A DNA stretch of 64,000 nt from Opitutia bacterium (GTDB lineage Bacteria; Verrucomicrobiota; Verrucomicrobiia; Opitutales; Opitutaceae): NCBI GenBank assembly GCA_016217595.1, contig JACRHS010000010.1, positions 124,001-188,000 on the forward strand. Reading direction: 5' to 3'. The translations under genes were made by a program, and so were the position numbers. The notes beneath the pieces are model-generated. The model saw only the letters and a program-made list of their open reading frames with translations, was not told the origin of the DNA and did not search any database. Each line of letters begins with the position of its first letter. Within the stretch, counting starts at the first letter, position 1. Positions 52,387 to 59,132 of the stretch are shown in pieces.

Positions 52387-53297
52387 GCGGCCGCTCCTTT
52401 CTGCGCCCGGCGGGCGGACCGCGCCAACGCGATAAAAATCTCCCGTAACGTCATCGGATGCGCCGTCACCGCCGCCTCGGGGAAGCGTTCGCGGCAGGCC
52501 TGCTCCGTCGTCGCACGATCGTATTGCGAATCGATAAACCGCACCCGCGAACCCTCGCGCGCCAGCTCCAACCAGGCGGCCGGCGGCGCGTCCAGGCGGG
52601 CCTCGCTTCCGTCCAGCGCCACCTCGATGCGGCGGAAACGGCCGTGCAAGGTCTCGGTCGATTGCGCGAACTCCAGCCGGCCGGAATCGAGCACGCCGAT
52701 CCAATCGCACAAACGCTCCACCTCCTCGATATCGTGCGACGAGACGAAGACCGTCCAGTCGCCCAGCTCCGAGATCTCGAGGATGCCGCGCACGAACTCG
52801 TCGCGCACGAGCGGGTCGAGTCCGCTGAACGGCTCGTCGAGCAACAGCAGCTTCGGCCGATAGGCGAGCGACGAGAGCAACGCCGCCTTCATCAGCATGC
52901 CGCGCGAGAGGTTTTGCAACTTGCGCTCCGCGGGCAGCTCGAATTGCGCCAACAGTTTCGCTTCCAGAGCCCGGTCCCAGGTGGGATAAAACGGCCGGCA
53001 ATAATCCAGAAACTGGCGCACCGTCATCCAGAGCGGCAGCTGCTGATTCTCGGACACGTACCCGATCTTCGCCCGGTCGGCCGGACGCAGGCGGCGCGAG
53101 TCGACGCCGAAAATGCGCGCCTCGCCCGCCGTGGGCCGGAGCAGGTCGACGAGCACTTTGATCAGGGTGGTTTTTCCGGCGCCATTGGGCCCGAGCAGAG
53201 CGAAGACACTGCCCGCCGGCACCGCCAGGGACAGGTCGTGCACGGCCTCGGTGCGCCAATAACGCCGGGTCAGTCGATGAGTTTCTATGACATTCAT
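52383..53297 (-). CDS. ABC transporter ATPase (YtrB/CcmA type)
   Basis: 304 residues. Walker A is GPNGAGKTTL, the signature is NLSRGMLMKAAL, Walker B is LLLLDEPFSGLD, and the switch histidine is in VSSHDIEEV. After residue 215 there is an 85-residue extension (FRRIEVALDGSEARLDAPPA) as in YtrB/BcrA-type ATPases. It pairs with the permease downstream and is preceded by the GntR gene 11 bases upstream, the usual order of ytr-type operons. Its role is to power export of an antimicrobial compound, lipid or peptide. Confidence 0.94.
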   Translation of the reverse strand: MNVIETHRLTRRYWRTEAVHDLSLAVPAGSVFALLGPNGAGKTTLIKVLVDLLRPTAGEARIFGVDSRRLRPADRAKIGYVSENQQLPLWMTVRQFLDYCRPFYPTWDRALEAKLLAQFELPAERKLQNLSRGMLMKAALLSSLAYRPKLLLLDEPFSGLDPLVRDEFVRGILEISELGDWTVFVSSHDIEEVERLCDWIGVLDSGRLEFAQSTETLHGRFRRIEVALDGSEARLDAPPAAWLELAREGSRVRFIDSQYDRATTEQACRERFPEAAVTAHPMTLREIFIALARSARRAQKGAAA

Positions 53298-53308
53298 GGT
53301 CGAAATTC

Positions 53309-53689
53309 CTAAAACCCCAGTTTCTTCCAGTGAGCGGCCAGTCCGGCCTGCACTTCGTCCAGCGTGAGCCCGAGTTTCTTCGCCTCGACGACCACGCGTT
53401 CGAGATCGCCGCCGAGCAACTCCGTGCGCGCCGCGCGATCCGTCCCGCTCCGCTCCGCCACCACGCTGCCCACGGCCGGCGTCGTCACCAGCACGCCCTC
53501 CGTCACCAACGCCGCGACGATCTTGTGCGCGGTGTTGGGGTTGATCTTCAACTCCTGGCTCAGACCGCGCACCGAGGGAAACACCTGCCCGGCGCGGAGC
53601 TGCCCGGTGACCACCGCCTTCTTAACCGCAAAAATCACCTGCTCCGCGATCGGCAGCCCGGGCTTCAATTCGATGGGGAACGGCAGCAT
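53309..53689 (-). CDS. GntR-family repressor, YtrA subfamily
   Basis: 126 residues, the short YtrA form. The winged helix covers residues 10-75: IAEQVIFAVKKAVVTGQLRA, VFPSVRGLSQELKINPNTAHKI. The remaining 50 residues form a helical dimerisation tail (LERVVVEAKKLGLTLDEVQAGL), not an effector domain. YtrA-type repressors control the ABC operon they precede; here the ATPase and permease follow at once. An inverted repeat directly upstream (53693-53711) is a good candidate operator. Confidence 0.93.
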   Translation of the reverse strand: MLPFPIELKPGLPIAEQVIFAVKKAVVTGQLRAGQVFPSVRGLSQELKINPNTAHKIVAALVTEGVLVTTPAVGSVVAERSGTDRAARTELLGGDLERVVVEAKKLGLTLDEVQAGLAAHWKKLGF

Positions 53690-53692
53690 GCT

Positions 53693-53711
53693 GTACTACT
53701 CGCACTAGTAC
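53693..53711. promoter_or_regulatory. Candidate operator of the YtrA-type repressor
   Basis: Perfect 6-bp arms GTACTA and TAGTAC separated by seven bases, ending 3 bases upstream of the repressor's ATG. The size and position fit a GntR dimer site that autoregulates the operon. The match is by structure only. Confidence 0.6.
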
Positions 53712-53753
53712 GGATAGGACGGCAAGCGTTATTTTGAAAAATTCTTTCGCCGG

Positions 53754-54161
53754 TCAGTCCGACTCCGGCCGCCCGCGGCGGGACTTGATGCCGGCGCGGT
53801 GCTTCTTCGCCGCGATCATGCGGAGCTTCTGTCCGCGGCTTTTCTGGCGGTTGCGGCGCCGGTTCTGTTCCCGCGCCTGCTCAGCGGCATCCGCGGCGGC
53901 ACGACGGCGCGCCTCCAGTCGCTCGGCGAGTTCGGCCCAGGCCAGTTCGCGGTTGGCCGATTGCGAACGCTCCCGCTGGCAGCGCACCTCGATGCCCGTC
54001 GGCTCGTGCCGCAGCCAAACTGTTGAAGAAACTTTGTTTATCTTCTGGCCGCCGGGGCCGGAGCCGCGCACAAAGCGCTCCGCAACATCGCCCGGCCGCA
54101 CGCCCAACGCCGCCAACCGACGGGAAACGTCCTCGGGCAAAAGGGGAAAGGCGACGGGCAT
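53754..54161 (-). CDS. Release-factor-like GGQ protein (ArfB/YaeJ or peptidyl-tRNA hydrolase-like)
   Basis: 135 residues from the ATG at 54159-54161; the open frame runs to 54221. GSGPGGQKINKVSSTVWL carries the GGQ motif that triggers peptidyl-tRNA hydrolysis on the ribosome. The protein has only this domain and a strongly basic tail (RRRNRQKSRGQKLRMIAAKK), as in ArfB, which needs its basic tail to enter the empty mRNA channel of stalled ribosomes. It lacks the codon-recognition domain of normal release factors. A rescue role is likely, though ArfB relatives of unknown role also exist. It is divergent from the moxR operon. Confidence 0.88.
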   Translation of the reverse strand: MPVAFPLLPEDVSRRLAALGVRPGDVAERFVRGSGPGGQKINKVSSTVWLRHEPTGIEVRCQRERSQSANRELAWAELAERLEARRRAAADAAEQAREQNRRRNRQKSRGQKLRMIAAKKHRAGIKSRRGRPESD

Positions 54162-54280
54162 CGGCAAAAAAGTTGGCCCACAGGGAAACAAGCGCCGGCC
54201 GCACCAGTCAAACCCGCGCAAAAACTTTCACTCGCCCCGCGCGGGGTTTCACTTTCACTCTCGCCGTCTCTTTTCACCCT

Positions 54281-55249
54281 ATGCTCACCGGACCCGCTTG
54301 GTCACAAAAACTTCGCGACGAAATCGGCAAAGCCGTAATCGGCCAGGATGCCATCGTAGAACGGCTGCTGGTCGCGCTGCTCGCCAACGGCCACGTGCTG
54401 CTCGAAGGCATGCCGGGCCTCGCCAAAACCTTGCTCGTGAAATCGCTCGGCACCGCGCTGGGCGTGCAATTCGAGCGCATCCAGTTCACGCCCGACCTGC
54501 TGCCGAGCGACGTCGTCGGCACCATGGTGTTCCAGCCGAAGACCGGCGAGTTCACACCGCACCGCGGGCCGATTTTCGCCAACCTGCTGCTGGCCGACGA
54601 AATCAACCGCGCGCCCGCCAAGGTGCAGAGCGCCCTGCTCGAAGGCATGCAGGAGCGCCAGGTGACGATCGGCGGGCAAACGCACCGGCTGCCGCATCCG
54701 TTCTTCGTGATGGCAACGCAAAATCCCATCGAGCAGGAGGGCACGTACCAGTTGCCCGAGGCGCAGACCGACCGCTTCCTGTTCAAGCTGCTCGTCGATT
54801 ACCCGAGCGCCGACGAGGAGGCCACGATGATGCAGCGTTGGGGCATGGTGACCAAGCAGCCCGAGCTCGTCGCGGTGTCGAGCGGCGAGGAACTGCTGGC
54901 GTTGCGCGTCGAGGTGGATCGCGTGCACGTCTCGCCCGCGGTGCAGGGCTACATCCTTTCGCTCGTGCGCAACACCCGGGCGCTCGCTGAGGGCGACCCC
55001 AGCTCCAAGGCGAAACGCTATCTGAGTTTCGGCGCCTCGCCCCGCGCCTCGCTCGCGCTCTACGCCGCCGGCCGCGCGCTCGCGTGGCTCCGCGGATCTG
55101 ATTACCTGAGCCCGGCGCTCGTGCAGGAGATCGCGCCGGAAGTGCTCCGCCACCGCGTCGGCCTCACGTACGAAGCCGAGGCCGAGGAAGTGACGACCGA
55201 CCGCATCATCGCCGATGTGATCGCCAAGACGCCGGTGCCGCCGAAGTAA
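54281..55249 (+). CDS. MoxR-type AAA+ ATPase
   Basis: 322 residues from the ATG at 54281; the frame is open further upstream without family match. Walker A is EGMPGLAKTLLVKS, Walker B is LLADEINRAPAK, and the sensor region is MATQNPIEQEGTYQLPEAQTD (shown in part: ATQNPIEQEG). The C-terminal lid contains SFGASPRASLAL, a MoxR hallmark. MoxR proteins act as chaperones that assemble or activate metal-containing or VWA-domain complexes. It leads the operon DUF58, batA, batB, batD, and its partner VWA proteins are encoded downstream. Confidence 0.96.
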   Translation: MLTGPAWSQKLRDEIGKAVIGQDAIVERLLVALLANGHVLLEGMPGLAKTLLVKSLGTALGVQFERIQFTPDLLPSDVVGTMVFQPKTGEFTPHRGPIFANLLLADEINRAPAKVQSALLEGMQERQVTIGGQTHRLPHPFFVMATQNPIEQEGTYQLPEAQTDRFLFKLLVDYPSADEEATMMQRWGMVTKQPELVAVSSGEELLALRVEVDRVHVSPAVQGYILSLVRNTRALAEGDPSSKAKRYLSFGASPRASLALYAAGRALAWLRGSDYLSPALVQEIAPEVLRHRVGLTYEAEAEEVTTDRIIADVIAKTPVPPK

Positions 55250-55286
55250 ATTTGCCCCGGCTCCGACCGCGCCGCCACCGCCCTTC

Positions 55287-56204
55287 ATGTCCACCGAAAC
55301 CGCCAACCCGAAGCCCATGCTGCGCGAGCTGTCGCTCCTGCGCCGGCTGGAGTGGCGCGTGCGCCATGCGGTGGAAAACGTGCTCAGCGGCGAGTACCGC
55401 TCGGCCTTCCGCGGGCGCGGCATGGAGTTCGACCAGGTGGTGAAATACGAGTTCGGCGACGACGTGCGTGACATCGATTGGAACGTCACCGCGCGCCTCG
55501 GCGAACCGTACCGCAAGAAATTCGTCGAGGAGCGCGAGGTCACGTTTCTCGTGGTGTTCGAAGATTCGCCGAGCCTGCAATTCGGCTCCGGCGCGGTCTC
55601 GAAACGCGAGGCGCTGCTCGAACTCGCCGGACTCGTGATGCTGCTCGGCGCGGTGAATCGCGACCGCGTGGGCTACGTCCACCTCTCGCCCGAGGGCAGT
55701 GTGTTTCGCGAACCAGTGCGCGGGCGCGGTCAGATTCTGCATCTCGCCGCCACCCTGCTCGGCCGCCCGGCGCCGGCGCTCTCCGCCGAAACGCCGACCG
55801 CGGTCCCCGTGCCGTGGAAACTGCTGGCCCGCGCGGTGCCGAAACACTCGATCCTGCTCTGGCTCTCCGATTTTCCGCCCGGCCCCGCCCCCGAGGGCTG
55901 GATCGTGTTGCAACGCCGTTACCAGACCATGGGGTTCCGCGTCGACGATCCGTGGGACCGCGAGCTGCCGCGCGGCGAACTCTTCGCGGCGTTCGACCCC
56001 ACCACCCGCCGGCTCGTGACGCTCGACGGCTCGGCCGCCGAACGCGCCGCGCACGCCGCGTGGCGCAACCTGCGCGAGACCGCGTGGCAGGCGTTGTTTC
56101 CCGATCCGCTGAGCCGGCTGGTCGTCAGCACCGAGGAGAACCGGCTCGATGCGTTGGTGAAGTTTTTCCACGCGCGGATGCGCGCGTCGTCGCGCCATGG
56201 GTGA
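55287..56204 (+). CDS. DUF58-family protein of the MoxR/Bat system
   Basis: 305 residues. The DUF58 signature is complete: RGRGMEFDQVVKYEFGDDV followed by RDIDWNVTARLGEPYRKKF. The later part has a VWA-like fold (EVTFLVVFEDSPSL, RGQILHLAATLLG, SILLWLSDFPPG). DUF58 proteins are the regular partner of MoxR ATPases and are thought to deliver or anchor the complex. The last 8 bases overlap batA, so the two are translationally coupled. There is no obvious membrane segment, unlike some DUF58 proteins. Confidence 0.93.
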   Translation: MSTETANPKPMLRELSLLRRLEWRVRHAVENVLSGEYRSAFRGRGMEFDQVVKYEFGDDVRDIDWNVTARLGEPYRKKFVEEREVTFLVVFEDSPSLQFGSGAVSKREALLELAGLVMLLGAVNRDRVGYVHLSPEGSVFREPVRGRGQILHLAATLLGRPAPALSAETPTAVPVPWKLLARAVPKHSILLWLSDFPPGPAPEGWIVLQRRYQTMGFRVDDPWDRELPRGELFAAFDPTTRRLVTLDGSAAERAAHAAWRNLRETAWQALFPDPLSRLVVSTEENRLDALVKFFHARMRASSRHG

Positions 56205-57279
56205 CCTCGTCCTCCACGATCCGCTCTGGCTGCTCGCGCTGCTGGTGTTGCCGCTGATCGGCTGGCTGCGCCAACGCCGCCGCGTGCGTGTGCTGGTGGT
56301 GCCGTTTGCCGCCGCGTGGCACCGGCCGTCGCTGGCAGGTTTCTCGCGCTGGCCGCTCGGGCTGGCGGTAACCGGGCTCGTGTTGCTCATCGGCGCGCTG
56401 GCCCGCCCGCAACGCGTGGAGGACAAACGCGAAGTCCGCTCCGAGGGTTACGACCTCATTCTGGCCATCGATCTTTCCGGCAGCATGCTCAGCGTCGACG
56501 CGCCGCGACCCGACGCCGCGCCCAACCGCCTGCAAGTGATCAAGCCCGTGATCGAGGCGTTCATCAGCAAGCGGCCCAACGACCGCATCGGCGTCGTCCT
56601 CTTCGGCGAACAGGCCTTCACGCTCGCGCCGCTCACGCTCGATCACCCGTGGCTCGCCCGCCAGATCGGTCGGCTGAGCATCGGTCTGGTCGGCCCCAAC
56701 CGCACCGCCATCGGCGACGGGCTCGGCGTGGCGTTGACGCGCCTCGAACAGAGCCGCCACACCGAGGGCAACAAGCGCAAGGGCGCATTCGTGATTCTGT
56801 TGACCGACGGCAGCAACAACGCCGGCGCGCTCGATCCCTTGCAGGCCGCCGCGCTCGCCAAGTCGCGCAACATTCCGGTGTACACGATCGGCGCCGGCCA
56901 GGCGGGCTACTCCTGGGCGCCGCAATTCGACGACCGCAATCGCGTGGTCCGTTATCATCAACGCCCCTCGGACCTCGACGAAGGCGTGCTGCGCAACATT
57001 TCCAGCCAAACCAACGGCCAGTTCTTCCGCGCGCACGACACGACGACCGTCACCGCGGCGTTCGCCGCCATCGACCAGGCGAAGAAAATCGAGTTTCAGG
57101 CCAAGAGCCATCTCGTGACCACGGAGCTGTTCATGTGGCTCGCCGCCCCCGGCGCGGTGCTCACGCTCCTCGGCGCGCTCGCCGCGCTCCTGCGCCGCGA
57201 ATCCCGCCGGGCGCCGGCCGCACCCTCCATCGCCGCCGCCGCGGCGGCATTTCAACCCACGCGCCCTGCCACCCGATGA
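56197..57279 (+). CDS. batA: BatA-like VWA-domain membrane protein
   Basis: 360 residues. Two N-terminal membrane segments (LLALLVLPLIGWL and LAVTGLVLLIGALA) flank a short loop, as in all BatA/BatB proteins. The VWA domain has an intact MIDAS: AIDLSGSMLSVD and LTDGSNNAGALDP. A C-terminal membrane segment (LFMWLAAPGAVLTLLGALAALL) closes the protein. Bat proteins help tolerate oxidative or envelope stress with MoxR. The ATG overlaps DUF58 by 8 bases, and the stop overlaps the next start (ATGA). Confidence 0.93.
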   Translation: MGDLVLHDPLWLLALLVLPLIGWLRQRRRVRVLVVPFAAAWHRPSLAGFSRWPLGLAVTGLVLLIGALARPQRVEDKREVRSEGYDLILAIDLSGSMLSVDAPRPDAAPNRLQVIKPVIEAFISKRPNDRIGVVLFGEQAFTLAPLTLDHPWLARQIGRLSIGLVGPNRTAIGDGLGVALTRLEQSRHTEGNKRKGAFVILLTDGSNNAGALDPLQAAALAKSRNIPVYTIGAGQAGYSWAPQFDDRNRVVRYHQRPSDLDEGVLRNISSQTNGQFFRAHDTTTVTAAFAAIDQAKKIEFQAKSHLVTTELFMWLAAPGAVLTLLGALAALLRRESRRAPAAPSIAAAAAAFQPTRPATR

Positions 57280-59132
57280 ACTTCGCCTGGCCGCATCTTC
57301 TCTGGCTCGTCGCGCTGCCGGTCGCCCTGCTCGCCTGGGAAAGCGTGCGTCGCCGTCGTCAAGGCGACACCGACGGCGCCACCAAAATTCTCCGCGGCGA
57401 AGCCGGCGCGCATTATCTCAGCCTCGCCGCCGACCCCGCCCGCCGCGACCGCCATCGTGGTCCGCGCATCTGGTTGTACATCGGCCTCACCCTCGTGGCG
57501 ATCGCGCTGGCCCGGCCACAATGGGGTCGCGACGAAGAGCAGGTGTTCGACCAGTCGCGGGAAATCATCCTCGCACTCGACCTCTCGCGCTCGATGCAGG
57601 CGCCCGACGTCAAGCCCGCCCGGCTCGACCGCGCGAAACTGCTCGTGCAGGCGTTGCTCGAGCGTCTGAAAGGCGAACGCGTGGGGCTGGTGGTGTTTTC
57701 CGGCACGGCGTTTTTGCAAAGCCCGCTCAGCGCCGACTACGAGATTCTGCGCGAATTTCTGCCCGTGCTCGGCACCAACTTTCTCCCCGAAGGCGGCACC
57801 AACTACGCGGCGCTGCTGCGGACTTCCCTCGAAGCGTTCGCCGCGACTGGCAGCGCCGACCGTTTCCTCATCGTTCTCAGCGACGGCGAGGCGACCGAAG
57901 ACGACTGGAAGCCGCTGGCCGACGAATTGAAAACCAAAGGAGTGCGCGTGCTTGCGCTCGGCGTCGGCACCGAGGCCGGCGCGATGATCCCCGACGGCGC
58001 GGGCGGCTTCGTGAAAGACGAACGCGGCGCGGTGGTGCTCTCCAAACTAGAAAGCGCGACCTTGCGCCAGCTCGCCGACATCACCGGCGGCGCTTACCGC
58101 GACGCCAGCACCTGGGTCGACCTCGCGGCGCTCTTGCAACAAACCGTCGAGCAAGGCCGGCAAGGCCAGTTCACCGAGAAGCGCCTGCCGCGCTACATCG
58201 ACCGCTTTCAATGGGTGCTCGCGCCCGCCGTGCTCTGCCTGTTGCTCAGCTTCTGGCGCGAGTTCCCGGTGCGCCCCCGGCCGCGCGATTTGACCTTGGC
58301 CGCCAAACAATCGGCCAACGCCGCCGCCATGCTTTTCCTGCTCGCCGCCGGTTTCTGGACGCTGGCAGATGTCCGCGCCGCCGAGAGCAGCGCCGATACC
58401 TTTGCTGCTCCGTTGTGCACCACAGTGCAGCGTTTGTCTTCCCAGGAAAACACCACCGCCGCCAACTGGGCCGAGCTGGCCCGCGAAACCATCACCTGGG
58501 GCCAGCGCACCAAGTCGGCCCAGCAACCCGTGTTGGAGGGACCGATCAAGGATGGCCTCACCGCAGTGTCGGCGGGCGAAGCGCTCGATCCCAAGATCGC
58601 CGACTGGGGCCAGCTGCGTCGCGACCTCGAAGCGTTGCTCCAAAAGCCGGAGCAGCAACAAAAGCAGGACCAGCAGCAGAACAATCAGCAAAAACAGGAT
58701 CAGAAGCAGGACCAGAATCAGGACAAGCAACAGCAGAAGCAGGATCAGCAGAACTCCGACCAGAACCAGCAGCAGCAAAAACAGCAGCAGTCGGAAAAGT
58801 CGGAGCCGAAGGATCAGAAGCAGAACCAATCTTCGTCGCAGCAACAGCAGCAGCAACAGGACCAAAAGCAGCAGTCGCAGGAGCGCCAATCCGCGTTTGG
58901 TGACATGGCGGACGACAAGAAGCAGCAACCCCCGCCGCCGCCGCAATCGAACGAAACGCAGAAAGTCGGTGGCGCCGAAAAGAAGCCGGCGACCGAGAAG
59001 ACCGACCCCGCGCTCGCGCTCCCATTGCAGAAGCTGGAACAATTGAAAAATCAGGATTCTCCCGCCCGCCTCTTCCAGTTGATGGAGGGCGAGAAAAAAC
59101 CGAACTCGGCCAAGAAGGGCAAAGACTGGTGA
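57276..59132 (+). CDS. batB: BatB-like VWA protein with glutamine-rich BatC-like C-terminus
   Basis: 618 residues from the ATG at 57276. Membrane segments near the start (LLWLVALPVALLAWESV, IWLYIGLTLVAIALA) and at about 310 (WVLAPAVLCLLLSFW) and 345 (AAMLFLLAAGFWTLA) surround a VWA domain with MIDAS ALDLSRSMQAPD and VLSDGEATEDD. Residues of about 458-539 (58648-58892) are a low-complexity Q/K/D/S tract. The C-terminal end LPLQKLEQLKNQDSPARLF is of the kind found after the TPR region in BatC. A fusion of BatB and a BatC-like tail is therefore likely. Overlaps with both neighbours show a coupled operon. Confidence 0.9.
   Translation: MNFAWPHLLWLVALPVALLAWESVRRRRQGDTDGATKILRGEAGAHYLSLAADPARRDRHRGPRIWLYIGLTLVAIALARPQWGRDEEQVFDQSREIILALDLSRSMQAPDVKPARLDRAKLLVQALLERLKGERVGLVVFSGTAFLQSPLSADYEILREFLPVLGTNFLPEGGTNYAALLRTSLEAFAATGSADRFLIVLSDGEATEDDWKPLADELKTKGVRVLALGVGTEAGAMIPDGAGGFVKDERGAVVLSKLESATLRQLADITGGAYRDASTWVDLAALLQQTVEQGRQGQFTEKRLPRYIDRFQWVLAPAVLCLLLSFWREFPVRPRPRDLTLAAKQSANAAAMLFLLAAGFWTLADVRAAESSADTFAAPLCTTVQRLSSQENTTAANWAELARETITWGQRTKSAQQPVLEGPIKDGLTAVSAGEALDPKIADWGQLRRDLEALLQKPEQQQKQDQQQNNQQKQDQKQDQNQDKQQQKQDQQNSDQNQQQQKQQQSEKSEPKDQKQNQSSSQQQQQQQDQKQQSQERQSAFGDMADDKKQQPPPPPQSNETQKVGGAEKKPATEKTDPALALPLQKLEQLKNQDSPARLFQLMEGEKKPNSAKKGKDW
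58648..58892 (+). repeat. Glutamine-rich low-complexity coding tract within batB
   Basis: About 82 codons, mostly CAG and CAA with AAG, GAC and AAC, encode runs such as QQQKQDQQQNN. The tract has imperfect 6- to 9-base periodicity and is the most repetitive coding stretch in the window. Frame is preserved throughout. It probably forms a flexible periplasmic linker. Confidence 0.85.

Noticed and set aside
50704-53259. Single 851-residue frame covering permease and ATPase region
   Set aside because: The part above 52386 lies in a different frame of the ATPase gene and has no family match; the permease starts at 52386.
56316-57275. Long open frame in front of batB reaching back to 56316
   Set aside because: It is another frame of batA. 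The true batB start at 57276 overlaps the batA stop as ATGA and begins with the expected membrane segments.
58047-59042. Minus-strand frame rich in leucine runs
   Set aside because: It is the antisense of the CAG/CAA-rich tract of batB; leucine runs follow directly from CTG/TTG complements.
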